A stretch of 64,000 nt of DNA from Mermis nigrescens (taxonomy: Eukaryota; Nematoda; Enoplea; Mermithida; Mermithidae): positions 244,034 through 308,033 of the forward strand of contig JAVLUZ010000272.1 in NCBI GenBank assembly GCA_036768485.1, in the 5' to 3' direction. Below, piece after piece: positions 1 to 11,409 of the stretch (position 1 is its first letter; the number at the start of each line of letters is the position of its first letter). The notes below the pieces were generated by a model. It searched no databases and was not told where the DNA came from. It saw only the letters and a program-made list of their open reading frames with translations. The position numbers and the translations under genes are program-made.

Positions 1-1
1 T

Positions 2-181
2 GCTGCTCAAGCGTTATGTGAAACAGCTGATCATATTTAGTCTGGAAAAGGAATAGGTTGATGTAAAAGGAAAGCACAGATGAAAATCCTCAAAAAGAGA
101 AAATGTTTTCAAAAACCATCACTTAAAAGAATGAAATTACTCAAATCAGTTGGTTCAGACGTTTCTGGGGATGAATTATGA
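2..181 (+). pseudogene. C-terminal tail of a Polinton-type ORF upstream of the capsid gene
   Basis: One reading frame runs from base 2 to a TGA at 179-181. It has stops near base 38 and base 59, then an open stretch from an ATG at base 80. The open part is short and strongly basic (many Lys and Arg) and ends in an acidic Gly/Asp/Glu tail. Its stop overlaps the ATG of the next gene in the string ATGA. A basic C-terminal tail directly before the major capsid gene fits the minor capsid protein of Polinton/adintovirus-like elements, but too little remains to prove this. The in-frame stops make it a relic. The start lies outside the window. Confidence 0.35.
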
Positions 182-1508
182 GTAAATTATTAGATGAAAA
201 ATTGCTCCCAAGCAGTAAGAGCAAACTAGATCTTTTTACCGTACTCACAACTCAAGTTGCTATTCAATGTTCATTTTGGTCTGATATCAACCTCAAAATG
301 CGTGCACAAATGATGGTCCTTACAAATTTTGTATTTCTCCTGATATGTATATGCTAGATTTATCAAAAAATTACATTGATTTTGTAATCCAAATCACCAA
401 GCCTGATGGCTCATCATGCAAAATTACAACTGCAGTAGATGGAGGAACACAAACAGGCAATTAGGTGCTGTCTATTTGTTGCATTGTAAAAACGTTTTTT
501 AAGCAAATAAAAATGTACCTCAATGGAAAGCTAATTTCTGATAGGTAAAAGATGAAAAAAATTTAATTTAATCATTTTTAACTCTTTTTTGCTTTTTTTA
601 GTGGCAACAGATATGCGTACCAATCTTTTTGGAAACTGAATTGAATTTTGGTAGAGATGCTAAGAAAACGCAATTACAAGCTGCAATGTACTACCCTGAT
701 ATTGATGAAAATAAGCCAGTCAAAAATCCTGGTTTTAAAACTCGCATGAGTATTTTCAAAGATAGTTCATGGGTTGAATTATTGGCGCCAATTCATGCCA
801 ATTTGATGTCTCAGGGAAGGTTTTAAATTAAACAGTGAGAATTTTGATTAGAATTATACAGAAACAGCAACAGTTTTTGCTAAATTCATCTTGACAACAA
901 TCCATGACTCAATTACAAAATCAAAATCAAGAAAATGTATTTTTATATCAGAAAAGTTGAAGTTGCGGATGCAGTTTCATTAGCTATTGAATTGATGCTA
1001 CAAAACACCACTGTAAAATATCCAACAAGTAGAACCCAAATAACGAGTCTACATATAACGGAAAATTGATGTTCAATGCCTCTAAACTCATTATTTCATC
1101 ACTCTGCCATGGTATCTTGTTGTTGGTCTTGTTGACGCAAAAGCAGCTAGAGGGTCTCACAAAACTCCACCTTTTCAATTTCATGATTTTAGCATTTCCA
1201 AAATTAAAATTACGAGTGGTACAGTTACACTACTTTCAACGCCATACAAGTTAAATTTTGACAAAAATCAACAAATCCTATCATTTGTGCAGGTGCTTGA
1301 TGGCTTGGGAATTTTGCAAGATGATAAAGGAAATATGATTAGTCTTGGTTGTGCTTTTTATGTTTTTGAATTTTTAACCATGAGCCTCAAAATTGTGTTT
1401 CATAAGGCTTTGCCAGTGGGAGAGGTCAAAGGCATCATATATGGCGAGTTTGATAGTTCAGTAAGGATTGACCATTCTAGACAAACATTTTTTGATTTTA
1501 CAGTGTAA
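178..1508 (+). pseudogene. Polinton/Maverick major-capsid-like protein (F54H12.2-like family), broken
   Basis: An ATG at 178 opens a frame whose start resembles the N-terminus of the family often named F54H12.2-like, the capsid protein of Polinton elements. Similarity then jumps among the three plus-strand frames: about 345-460 (a KPDG segment), 625-826 (a TELN-GRDAKKTQL segment and a VELLAPIHA segment), 930-1020, 1060-1180 (a GLVDA segment), and 1280-1508, which ends with a GEFDSSVRIDHSR motif close to the family's usual C-terminal end. The order of segments matches one ancestral gene of about 430 codons. Several stops and frameshifts show it is dead. It would have formed the virion shell. 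Polintons are virus-like, so this is a fossil viral gene; no repaired version is given. Confidence 0.7.
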
Positions 1509-1593
1509 AGTTGCTTTTGTGTGCACAAAATTTGTATTTTCTTGGTTAATGAGAAATTGAATAAAATAATTTTTTTTATATGACAGAAAAAGC

Positions 1594-1953
1594 ATGAAGT
1601 ACTTTTGTACAAAGAAAAGTAGGATTGATTGGTTGTTGCTAGGAAACGGTCATGTGATTTTTCATAAAATTTATTATTTATGCAAAGTTTTTCAAAATTA
1701 TTCATTTGAAATAAACTTTAGAGAAAAGTGTGGTCGATTCTTAATTTTGTTCCTTAACTATATAATGGCTCTTGATTCTGAATTTAATTTGGGAGAGAAT
1801 GTGTATTGCCTACTTTCACATTGGAACCAAGCAGTTAGCATTGGATTTTGTGTTTGCGAAACTTTTGAACCAGACAATAGGCATATTTACCCTACAAAAC
1901 AAGGAATTAATTTAGCACTGTATCAATACAAAAAAATTGTTACCATTTTCTAA
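1594..1953 (+). CDS. Small ORF with a PC4/SUB1-like domain
   Basis: This is a 119-codon ORF. Residues about 58-118 read like a PC4 (transcriptional coactivator p15) domain: a LGENVY start, a tryptophan before the central strands, and a closing YPTKQGI-LAL-QY motif. PC4 proteins bind single-stranded DNA. The N-terminal 55 residues are rich in Phe, Ile, Tyr and Lys and may not be coding; a natural start could be the ATG at 1765, just before the domain. The ORF lies between the capsid relic and the terminal repeat, in the same direction, so it may be the last gene of the same element. Nothing shows whether it is still expressed. Confidence 0.42.
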   Translation: MKYFCTKKSRIDWLLLGNGHVIFHKIYYLCKVFQNYSFEINFREKCGRFLILFLNYIMALDSEFNLGENVYCLLSHWNQAVSIGFCVCETFEPDNRHIYPTKQGINLALYQYKKIVTIF

Positions 1954-2389
1954 CAAAATTCTGGCCTCTACGGAAAGCCATAAGGGTCAATTGAAAAATA
2001 TTGCTAATTTGCATACTTACAACCCAAGTATTCAAACTTTATGACAATTACAACACAAAAATTCATAACAATATGAACAAAAATTTTCAAAACAATGAAC
2101 CTACTGGTTTGAAAAACACATTGAATAAGTTCAAGTAAATTGAATATCCATGCACATACTCTGAGATAAATGCATTCAAAAATTCAATCGGAAATTAAAC
2201 AATTCACAATTTATTTCAATAAAAACAAGAATTTATTATTCAAAATGACTTTAGATACACACAAAAAATTCAAAATTATGAATTTTTTGGTTTGAAAATT
2301 AGAAGACCTATCAGCAATTTGAATAAAGTCGCAAAACTTGGAAATTTTGTTTGCTAGTATGCAGTGGTATTAATGCTTGTAAAATACAA

Positions 2390-3355
2390 TGAAGGTTTTC
2401 AAAAAGATTGCACAGAGTTTTTCAAACTTACCAAACATACAACCGAGTTTTTCAAATTTCTTAAAATACAACAAAGGTTTTCAAAAAGATAGCATGGAGT
2501 TTTTCAAACTTACTAAACATACAACTGAGTTTTTCAAATATTTCAAAATACAATGAAGGTTTTCAAAAAGATAGCATGGAGTTTTTCAAATTTTTCAAAC
2601 ATACAACTGAGTTTTTCAAATTTCTTGAAATACAATGAAGGTTTTCAAAAAGATAGCTCGGAGTTTTTAAAACTTACCAAACATACAACTGAGTTTTTCA
2701 AATTTATTAAAATACAACAAAGGTTTTCAAAAAGATAGCACGGACTTTTTCAAACTTACCAAACATACAACCGAGTTTTTCAAGTTTCTTAACATACAAC
2801 AAAGGTTAATAAAAAGATTGCACGGAGTTTTTCAAACTTACTAAACATACAACTGAGTTTTTCAAATTTCTTATAATACAGCAAAGGTTTTCAAAAAGAT
2901 AGCATGGAGTTTTTCAAACTTACCAAACATACAACCAAGTTTTTCAAATTTCTTAGAATTCAACAAAGGTTTTCAAAAAGATAGCACAGAGTTTTTCAAA
3001 CTTAACAAACATACAACCGAGTTTTTCAAATTTCTTAAAATACAACAAAGGTTTTCAAAAAGATAGCACTGAGTTTTTCAAACCTACCAAATATATAACT
3101 GAGTTTTTCAAATTTCGTAAAATACAACAAAGGTTTACAAAAAGATAGCACGGAGTTTTTCAAACTTAACAAACATACAACCAAGTTTTTCAAATTTCCT
3201 AAAATACAACAAAGGTTTTCAAAAAGATAGTGTGGAGTTTTTCAAACTTACCAAACATATAACCGAGTTTTTCAAATTTCGTAAAATACAACAAAGGTTT
3301 TCAAAAAGATAGCACAGTTTTTCAAAATTAGCAAACATACAACCAAGTTTTTCAA
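2390..3355 (+). repeat. Tandem array of ~82-bp units
   Basis: There are about 12 units of roughly 82 bp. Each has two half-units starting GAGTTTTTCAAA, one followed by CTTAC(C)AAACATACAAC and the other by TTTCTTAAAATACAACAAAGG. Units differ by scattered substitutions and small indels. Short ORFs read through it but only reflect the repeat. The inverse-orientation partner array at 14665-15330 has about 8 units. Confidence 0.9.
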
Positions 3356-3366
3356 AGGCTCTTGAC

Positions 3367-3624
3367 CATAGGTGGGCAGCACCAAAATTCTGGGAGGGGG
3401 GGGTGAAAAAATTTTTAAAGGTCAAAAAATAATCTTAAAAGTGGTTGTATGGCAAAAAAGCACCATTTTTTGACGTTTCTCATCAAGCTCTATGCAATGG
3501 CATCAAAAAATTGCTAAAAAAGCAAAAAAAAATTTTTCTGGGGGGGGGTATTTTGATTTGGGGGGGGGGGGTATTTCAACTTCTGTGGGGGTGTATACCC
3601 CCCAAACCCCCATGCCCATGTGTG
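3367..3624 (+). mobile_element. MITE-A copy
   Basis: The copy starts CATAGGTGGGCAGC and ends CCCATGTGTG. It is flanked by CTCTTGAC on the left and CTCTTGAT on the right, an 8-bp target duplication with one change. The inverse copy of the host repeat near 14665 shows the empty site. It has the family core (CACCATTTTTTGACG, TGGCATCAAAAAATTG) and long G runs before the right end. It encodes nothing. Confidence 0.85.
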
Positions 3625-3979
3625 CTCTTGATGCAAAAAGACAACCTGCATACGTGTCACTGATTCGTTGACTTTGCTCACTCTAATTGCAGGACAAGCT
3701 GCAATTACTTTCTCTTCTGAAGACTAATCCAAAGACCCCATATAAGTATGATCTATCTATAGTCTGTTTAATTTATTCAAGAGCTTTTTAGTCAATTTTT
3801 TAAGGGATACAGTGAGCAAAACAAGACAAATTACTCTAATTTATCAGATCAGCTCAGTGAGGGCAAGTGGCTGGAATTCTCCCATTTTTAATGCACTTAT
3901 CCACCCATATAAATTTAATTTAGGCATTCAAATAGTGCTAGGACATACTACAGTAAGTGCGCAAAACAAAAAGCTGCTG

Positions 3980-4045
3980 GCTGGAGTCAAACCCAGGTCA
4001 CTTTGACTACAAGCAGGTCTTACCACTGAGCTATTTGGGAGTTCG
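3980..4045 (-). other. tRNA-like sequence (degenerate tRNA or SINE head)
   Basis: On the minus strand there is an A-box-like stretch (TAGCTCAGTGGTAAGA, 4019-4034) and, about 35 bases on, a T-arm with a CTGG/CCAG stem and a B-box-like GGGTTTGACTCC (3983-3996). I could not pair an acceptor stem, so it is not a working tRNA gene. A tRNA-derived SINE promoter is the most likely reading. Confidence 0.45.
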
Positions 4046-4259
4046 CGACGTTTCTTAACAATTTAGTCTATTGTGTTTAAAGTGTCAACTTAGGATAAGT
4101 TGAATGCGCGATTTTTGTCTGTAAGAAATTAATTTATCTACTGGAAGACGAAAATAAATTATGCCACAAAAATGTTGTTGAAAAACTCCTTTTTACGTAG
4201 TTTAGTGATATTTATTGACCTATGGTAAATAAGATTTGAGAAGTATTCTATAGGTAGTG

Positions 4260-4469
4260 CACATGGGGAGTATGCATCCCCCTAGAAGGCAAAATAACTC
4301 ACAGATTTCAATTTTTGAAAAATTTTTTCAGTGTTTGATGTGAATGGATAGTGCTGATAAGAAATGACAAAAAATGGTGTTTTTCATCATACCACCATTT
4401 TTAAGACAATTTTGAGACCTTCAAAAAATCTTGCACCCCCTCTCAAAATTCTGGTGCTGCCTACCTATG
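4260..4469 (-). mobile_element. MITE-A copy, diverged
   Basis: Minus-strand copy starting CACATGGGG and ending TGCCTACCTATG. It keeps the core (complement of CACCATTTTTTG...) and the CTTGCACCCCC segment. The proposed flanks (AGGTAGTG and ATGGTATG) match only partly, so it is old or its edges are misplaced. Confidence 0.65.
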
Positions 4470-5054
4470 ATGGTATGTACGATTAATTTGTAAATTACAA
4501 ATTGTGTAAGAACTTAAATTTTACTTTATTAGCAAATTATCAAATTTTTATCAGGATACAGCTCTAAAGGCAGTTTGGATCATCATAAAGAGCAAAACGC
4601 GACACTGAATAAAATGATCAAGCGTCATACAGGTGTACATATGTACAATGATTGCATTTCATAAGAAACAATAAAATAGAAAGGTGGTTCGCAAAGCATA
4701 CCTGCGCCAGAATCAGATTGATCATACATACATATGTATGCAGGCTAGGGAGGTCAGAGGGGGAAAAATTATTTCCAAGCTTGATCTGTATTTAACCTGC
4801 TCTGTACTCAACTGGTACCTACATCACAAAGAAACACAATACTAAAAATAAATAATTCTGCGCAGAACTACAGAAAATTTTGACATATTCATTATGTCTT
4901 AATAAAATTGGGCATTGGTAGATAAAGAATACTCGTACTTTTAGATTTTAGGGGATAAGATTCCCCTTTCCCCACAACTACATGCCTGATGACCAAATGT
5001 GGGCGGCACCTCCGCCCTCCCACGCAGGTATGATTGGGGGTCATAGTTTTTTAT

Positions 5055-5380
5055 CCAGCAAAGATTTTTCCCGATGTACAAAGACTTTTTAGAACCGTCT
5101 TTGTACATGTACAAAGATTTTTGGAAAGACAAAAACTAAGAAAAAGTCTGAAAATTATGAGTTATTATTTGTTCTAATCCCTTTATAATGACAAAAATTA
5201 CATTTAGAATGCAAAAATTTCAAGTTTTTTAGCGCTTCAAGCCATTGAGAATTTTTAATTTTTGGCGTCAGAAACCCTGAAATTAGCTTAGTCAAAAAAA
5301 CCATGTTTTACCACACTAAAATTGCTGTACAATGACTTTTTAGGACCATCTTTGTACATGTACAAAGAGATCTTGCACAA
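5055..5380 (+). repeat. Interspersed repeat with an 18-bp palindrome (two palindrome units)
   Basis: Related to sequence at 35195-35580, 44850-45240 and, inverted, 53090-53640. The perfect palindrome CTTTGTACATGTACAAAG occurs at 5099-5116 and 5350-5367, each preceded by another TGTACAAAGA about 12 bases upstream, so that a TGTACAAAGA/TCTTTGTACA hairpin is also possible. The text between the two palindromes includes motifs like AGCGCTTCAAGCC that recur in the other copies. Non-coding as far as I can see. Confidence 0.65.
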
Positions 5381-6455
5381 AAAAGATGCTGTTGGGTGCA
5401 CACATGAGCATGGAGGAGCGCTTCATTCATACCACCCCAGAATTTGGAATACCCCAGCAGATTACAGTGGACTCCCAGAATTCTATTTATTAACATTTTT
5501 GGCGATCTACATCATCCTGACATCCCAGAATTTTGGTACTACTCACGTGTGGTAGAGGGTTTGTATGTAACCCCAGAATCCGGTAGACTCCATAGAATTG
5601 AATTTCTAGTTTTTTTCTGGATTTCTGCCAGTTTTACACCACCCAGACCCCCAGAATTTTGTTGCTACCCATGTATGGTTTGCACACTTTATGTGCATGC
5701 ATGAATGACATACATGCACAAGTATCTTTAACAACCAGTCAGTCCAGAATTTCAAAGAGCAAAAATTGTAAAATAATGATTTATGTAAGTTTGTTTTCAC
5801 ATTTTTCATTGATACCTACTTTAATCCTTGGTAACAAAACCATATGGAAACAACAAAAGTCCGTGAAAGTTCAGTTTTAGGTAAATTCTTGCTTGGAAAA
5901 GTTGGCATACCCTAAATCCGCCATTTTCCAAAAACCTGGATTTAGCTTTAACCGCTTTCTACGATGTCAGTTTAAAGCACATTCAATTTTTATGAAGACG
6001 TCATCACCAAAAAACACAACTGAAGGTCAATTCACGAGTCAAATGACACCTCATCACCTCTTCATTTGAATATCCCTGCAATTTTTCGTCCATTAAAATC
6101 TTCATTCACTGTTGGCAGTCAGTAAAATTAAATAAGGCTGGACATCAAAACCATTTGCAGTAATGCAATGCACAGTTAGCGGGTTTAAGATTTTGCCATT
6201 TTGATCAATAATAGTTCCATCCTGAGAAACAATTTGCCGAGGCTTGGGCGGGACTGATTGCTCCACAGTACAAAAAGCTCAGGTACGAGGTCCCTGTCTA
6301 AAAGACTTGAGGTCTTTTACTGGTGATATGACGAAGCTACCATCGAAGTCCAATAAAATTAAGCATAGTTCTAAATAAATTGAGCAGATTAAAAAATGTG
6401 CAATAATTATGAAACATATATACATCTGGACAAGAACATATGCACGGGTGATGCC
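5381..6455. other. No gene recognised
   Basis: AT-rich DNA. Repeated CCCAGAATT phrases at 5430-5660 suggest old repeat debris. The ORFs here lack recognisable domains. Confidence 0.4.
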
Positions 6456-6570
6456 CACACCTGGGCGTGGGGGGTTTGGAGGTATGCACCCCCTATAAAC
6501 CAAAATACCCTCCCCAGAAATCAAAATACCCCCAGAATTCAATTTTAAAATTTTTTACATGTTTTTCCCA
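6456..6570 (-). mobile_element. MITE-A, truncated
   Basis: It begins CACACCTGGGCGTGGGG and keeps the three C-run/AAAATACC segments up to about 6565. The core and the other end are missing, so this is a partial copy. Confidence 0.7.
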
Positions 6571-8291
6571 CAATTTCTTATGAGAAAATCTTCCAAAATT
6601 TCATTGCTTCATGCTGCAGGATTCCTATTTTTCATTTTTGGCTCACGCGGTGTCAAAAAGCATCATTTTTCTTAGTCGGTTGATACAAAATAAATTTTTC
6701 TAAAAAATAAACCGTATGAGCTTAATGGATAGAACAAGACCAAAAATGTAAAAGATATACTTCATTTTGTCTGCCACCAAACACATACCAAAATACAGGG
6801 TCACCAATTTTTGTACCCTTTCCTAAATTTTGGGAACGGTTTAAAATTTTTAAATCTGATATCTCAACAACTTATTGTAGACCAGCAGAAATTATGGCAT
6901 TTTGAGCGTTTCTCACTGAACTCTACACACTTGAGAAGAATTTTCTAAAAAAAATATTAAATTTAGAAAATTTAATGCATAAAATGGTCATGCAAACAAT
7001 TTTTGAACGTTTGACAGACAAAAAGTTGCTTAACTTGTTTTGTAATCAATTCTGGTACATTGCAAATAAAAGCAATAGAAACAAATAATTCTGTGCCATG
7101 TGCCAGAAAATTTTATACAAAAACAATAAATCTGACACAAAATGCCCAAAAATATTAGGCTTATTACTTAAAAAGTAATCTAGAATCTATTCTGGCAGTC
7201 TTTTGAATGTGTTTCAAGAATTTTCAAGTTATTCCTCTAGGAAGACTCTTGTAAAAAAATATTCAGAGTTCAAAACTTTTGGGGGAACTAGTCAGCCCGA
7301 TTCTGCCCATCCATCTACATGCCTTTACATACGCCCCTGCATCTGGATTTATAAATCAGCACGAGTGGACATGATAAAAATTTTTTTTTTAAAATGGCGA
7401 GGATTTTGGCATTTTCAGAATGAATATTGACTGTCAACACCCTGCAAAGTAGCTGCAAGCTCCCAGAATTGTCAATTTATTGAAAAAGATCATAGAATGT
7501 CTGATCTGTTCAGAAAAGTAGAATAGAATTGAGGATCTCCCACTTATAGTTGGTTATTTCCTAGGTCAGAAAATTTTTTAAACCCAAGGTTTATTAAAAA
7601 ATTGAATTTCTGGGCCATTTTTAGGTGTTTTTTGCTGCATTTGAGCAAAATTGGAGGTCATTAACCCCCTATAAATGACCAGAAATTTATCCCATCAAAA
7701 TTTTGAGCCATTGTAAATACAGCTCTATTGATTGTTTATTGTTGATTATCTGCTGAAAATATAGAAATCGGCACTTTGCACCATAGACATAATCATTTTT
7801 CTGGCTATTTTGTTTAATTTGTTCAATTTTTCCAAATTTTTTCGAAAAAATGCGGCTTTTACAATCGAAAAAATGCGTTTTTTACAAGCTAGGCCAACAA
7901 ATTATTTGAGATATAGACCAATTTATGTTGAAAACGCCCCTCCCCTGGCTGGATCCTGGGAATGAGCCTGTGTATAGTCATTAAAACTAATGACCTAGTG
8001 CTGCACAAAATTTAGAGAAAAGTGCTTCAGGAGGATAGAAGGGCATTGGCTAGAAACAACTATGTAATATTTATAAACTGACATTAATTTCTGGCCATCT
8101 TTAATTTTTTCCGGCACCTTGTAATTATTTATGTTACAATCACAGCATGAGTTTTTGACGGAAAAACAAGCGAACAAGTGTCAGGTGCCTACAACAACCT
8201 AAAACATATTTTCTGATCAGCAATCAAGGTGAGGTAAAAACTTCCATGTTTTTAAGGGAAGCAGGATGACCGATTTCAGATAGAGTAGGAC
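6571..8291. other. No gene recognised; scraps of MITE-B and hAT-type ends
   Basis: Mostly AT-rich non-coding DNA. Bases 7560-7700 resemble the middle of MITE-B (TTTTAGGTGTTTTTTGC, GGAGGTCATTAACC). At 7948-7971 GGATCCTGGGAATGAGCCTG looks like the right end of a hAT-type MITE, but I could not find its partner. Confidence 0.35.
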
Positions 8292-8475
8292 CATAGGTGG
8301 GCAGTTAGAGGTCAAAAAAGGTCCTAAAAGTGGTCGTATGGCAAAAAAACACCATTTTTCGACGTTTCACATTGAGCACTATCCAATGGCATAAAAAATT
8401 TTCAAAAATTGAATTCTGGGGGTATTTCAACTCCTGGTGGGTGCTTACTTCCCAAACCCCCCACGCCCATGTGTG
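8292..8475 (+). mobile_element. MITE-A with internal deletion
   Basis: It is 184 bp, lacking the usual G-rich stretch after the left end. The flanks AGTAGGAC and TGTAGGAC agree at 7 of 8 bases, so it moved as an already shortened copy or was shortened after landing. Confidence 0.8.
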
Positions 8476-9511
8476 TGTAGGACCCAATCCCCTCTGCCAT
8501 CTTTGCTGAATTGGAAACTATGATGTCTTGTCTTTCCACTGCTGTCCAACAGTTAGAATAAAATTACATTCAAAACCACACATGGGTGTGGATTAAAGGG
8601 GTTCAGATGAGATCCCTAGAACTCAATGAATGCATCATCTTTGGGGGGTTCACCCCCACAGAAAAAGCGATTTTTCTAAAAGTTTAGAAAATTCTCCTGA
8701 AAATTTGTAGAAAAAGCGATTTAAGCGTTTTCAGCTATTTATTTGTTCAAAAGTATCAAATTTTTAGTGCTTCGCGCCATATGCACATCTTTTTCCCTAT
8801 ATAATGTTAATTTTGTTTGACTTTTTGATCTTTCCAAATCTTTCCAAGCATTGTCAGAAACGCCAAAAAGTCATCTTTTTGATCGCGAATCCAACATTCT
8901 TGTGCCCAAAAAATGCATTGTAATGTCAACCCCCATGAATTCCCATGCAGTGCCTGTCTGTTGAAAAGCATTTAAAAATTGACAGACCTCCAGAATAGAA
9001 TTTTAGCAATTTGCCCAGGATTCAGTCACTGACTAAGCATGTTCAGACTGAATAAAACTATTTCACTCCATCTGCTCTGATGTTGTAAAGCTGTCCAATA
9101 AACGAGGCTGCCCAGCGTCAAGAAGACTGACTATTCTGACTTCAGTGAGTTTTGGAAGTGGTGAGACTTGCTCACAATCTTTTACTTTACTGCTGTATCA
9201 AAAACAATTGAATCAGGAAAGAGAGAATGAATACATGAATAACAGGCCATAAATGTTTTCTCAATATTGACAATAATTCTATTTCTAAATAAAAATTTCA
9301 AATAAAATCAAAAAATTTCAATTTGGCAAAAGTGATAAACTGAGAATGCATATAAACTTAAGAACCCTTATTTGGACTGTCATGTCATTTTTTGGTTTTT
9401 CTTTCCATCCATAGTAATACTTGACTTTTTATACATTGTTTATGCAAAAATTAATCACATCATAAAGAATTAATCCAATTTTTTTATTATGATGGAATGC
9501 TTACACTTCAA
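8476..9511. other. No gene recognised
   Basis: Non-coding AT-rich DNA without an ORF worth reporting. Bases 8690-8890 carry GCGATTTAAGCG and TTCGCGCC motifs like those in the hAT-type repeats. Confidence 0.35.
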
Positions 9512-9711
9512 ACACATAAGAGGAGGGATAGAAGATCCCCCCCGTCTCAAAGTCGAGCATCCTTCCATCCCCCAAAGCCAGAAAATTTTCAACCCCCATT
9601 TTTTGGAAAAATTGAATTTTTGGCCTTTTTTAGGCATTATTCGGCCGTTTTTGGCTAAAAATTGGAGGTCATTTACTGCCCTCCCCCTGAAATTTGCCAG
9701 GGACCTCCCAC
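9512..9711 (+). mobile_element. MITE-B fragment
   Basis: It shares GAGGGATAGAAGATCCCCC, TTTTTTGGAAAAA and GGAGGTCATTTAC with the complete MITE-B at 36962-37181. The right end is lost at the junction with the next MITE-A copy. Confidence 0.5.
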
Positions 9712-10158
9712 CATATGTGGGCAGCACCAAAATTCTGGGGGACAGGGATGCAAGATTTTTCAAAGGTCAAAAAATGGCCTTAAAAATGGTGGTATGCAGT
9801 GGCGGATCCAGGATTTTCCTAAGGGGAGCGGTACCCCTAAGGGCGGAACCCGGACTTAGGCGGAAACATTAGCCATTTTAACCTGAAAATTGCTAAAAAT
9901 TGCTCAAGAATCCTCAATTCTGCGCACTATTTTGGGCCAATGGGGGGCGCCCCCTGCCCCCCCCTAAATCCGCCCCTGATGGTATGGTTAAAAAACACCA
10001 CTTTTGACGTTTATCATTGAGCACTATCTATTGGCATCAAAAAATTGCGAAACAAAAACAAAAAAAAATTTTAAAAATTGAATTTGTGGGGGGGGGGTAT
10101 TTTTGTTTCTTGGGGTGGGGTGCATACTCCTCAAACCCCCACCCCACGCCCAGGTGTG
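9712..10158 (+). mobile_element. MITE-A copy split by a hAT-type MITE
   Basis: Left part 9712-9796 (CATATGTGGGCAGC to GGTGGTATG) and right part 9979-10158 (from ATGGTATGG to CCAGGTGTG). Together they make a normal MITE-A. The outer flanks do not show a clear duplication. Confidence 0.8.
9797..9978 (+). mobile_element. hAT-type MITE nested in MITE-A
   Basis: It is 182 bp. The ends CAGTGGCGGATCCAGG and TAAATCCGCCCCTG form imperfect terminal inverted repeats typical of hAT elements. Flanks GTGGTATG and ATGGTATG are an 8-bp duplication with one change. The interior has CCCCTAAGGG and GGGCGCCCCC G/C blocks. It is non-coding. A sister copy lies at 13028-13207. Confidence 0.85.
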
Positions 10159-11197
10159 GCTATGACATATTAGAAACATAAAATTTTTCCGGCGCTTGGC
10201 GCCATTTGTATTGTTCATATACATTTTTTGCCTTCTAGCCCGCTCAAACCCGCTCAAATTTGAACTTGACATGCAGAAGATGTCAATTTTTTCGGAGCTT
10301 GGTGCGGAATTATTCATTATCTGTATTATTTTTCTGTGCAATGCACAATGATTAAGTGCAAAGGCAAGAGATAAGAAATAATTTGTGGATTAAGTTATGA
10401 GAAATCAGCTTAAATGATAAATTTGCTGTATATCAATAATTTTTTTAAAACTTTTCTTTGCCATCATATAGAGCTTGCTGAGATAAGCTCAAACCCACCT
10501 ATTTTTGCTTATGTCCTTATGGTTTTTGAGATAGCTGACCTCAAAAGTTGTTGCCCCCCCTGAAATAAAATCCTAGATTTGGGCCTGCTAAGTGGTATTA
10601 GTTACTTAAGCATTATTGGCTTTTATATATTATGAGGCCGTTGCATTATTAACAATGGGACTTAGGCCCGTATCCAGAGGGATAAGGTGGCACGTGCCAC
10701 TACCCGAGACAGAATATGAGAATGATTTTCTCCTTCATTCCCCTTTGCTTTTCTAGCAAAAATTTGCAAACTTTTCCGCCAAATTTCAAGTAACAATTAA
10801 GGTCTATTTAGTCCCAAGCGCGCGGTTTAAACGAGGGCTGGAAAAAAGACAGTCAAAATTTTACAAAATTTTGGTTTTTTTCTGGTTTTTTAATCGGTTT
10901 TTTAATAATTTTTATGGTTTTTAATGGTTAAATTTTGATTTTGATAATTTATTCGTGAGAACAAGTGTCAAAATGCTTATTATGATTAAAGACTACTAAA
11001 TTAAAGAACAGGCAAGAGTTGCCTAACCAATTATTCAAGATTAATAGCAAAAAGTAAGCAATTTTAACTTTATTGAAATTGCCAAATCCGATGTTCTAGT
11101 TTGAATCGAGGTGGCCTTCAGTGGCTTCTTCAACAAGGCTAAGAACTTCATCATTGGATAAGATAATCGCATCCAGTGGTGAAACACCAATTTCATT
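10159..11197. other. Old hAT-type repeat remains, no gene
   Basis: Bases 10190-10590 match 45245-45676 (CGGCGCTTGGCGCC, CCGCTCAAATTTGAACTTGACATG, ending TTGCCCCCCCTGAAAT), so they are the right part of the non-autonomous hAT-type element found complete at 44576. Bases 10662-10800 (GGCCCGTATCCAG...) resemble the start of the element at 62786. I see no coding sequence. Confidence 0.5.
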
Positions 11198-11375
11198 ATT
11201 GGGCATAATTGTAGTACGGGGCAGGGACCCATACTTTGTGTGTGCCCATGCACTTTACGTGAATCAAATTTTTGTAGTAATTGCAACTGCAATAAACTTA
11301 GTTTTAAATCTTGAAATCAATGGTGTGCAAAAGATAACACTAGCAATTTAGGTGACTAGAAGATTATAAGGTCTC
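11198..11375 (+). repeat. Inverted-repeat arm, left
   Basis: About 165 bp are found in inverse orientation at 12155-12335. Shared landmarks are GCATAATTGTAGTAC, GTGTGCCCATGC, TTAGTTTTAAATCTTGAAAT and GGTGACTAGAAG. The ORF in each arm shares a peptide only because the DNA is shared. Confidence 0.75.
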
Positions 11376-11409
11376 AACGCATCGCACTCAGCTTTTAAAA
11401 ATAATCTTA

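Larger units (their letters stand above)
1967..3710 (+). repeat. Long terminal inverted repeat, left copy (Polinton-type)
   Basis: This stretch is repeated in inverse orientation at about 14550-15995. The inner edge is clear: the shared sequence starts with a 20-base block ending in AAGGGTCAATTG at 1967 and matches the complement at 15965-15990. It continues through a unique 370-bp part, a tandem array, and an outer part (3625-3705, from AAAAGACAACCTGCATACG). MITE-A interrupts it at 3367. Because the capsid relic and the PC4-like ORF sit just inside the inner edge, I read it as the right end of a Polinton-like element. I could not find the exact outer tip or a 6-bp target duplication. Confidence 0.55.

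Noticed and set aside
2390..3355. The regular tandem array looked at first like a CRISPR-type array
   Set aside because: There are no unique spacers; every part of the ~82-bp unit repeats, and the genome is eukaryotic.
11121..11351. Two ORFs (here and 12163-12348) sharing a hydrophobic peptide, suggesting a conserved protein
   Set aside because: The shared part is just the inverted-repeat arm read from both sides; there is no other support.
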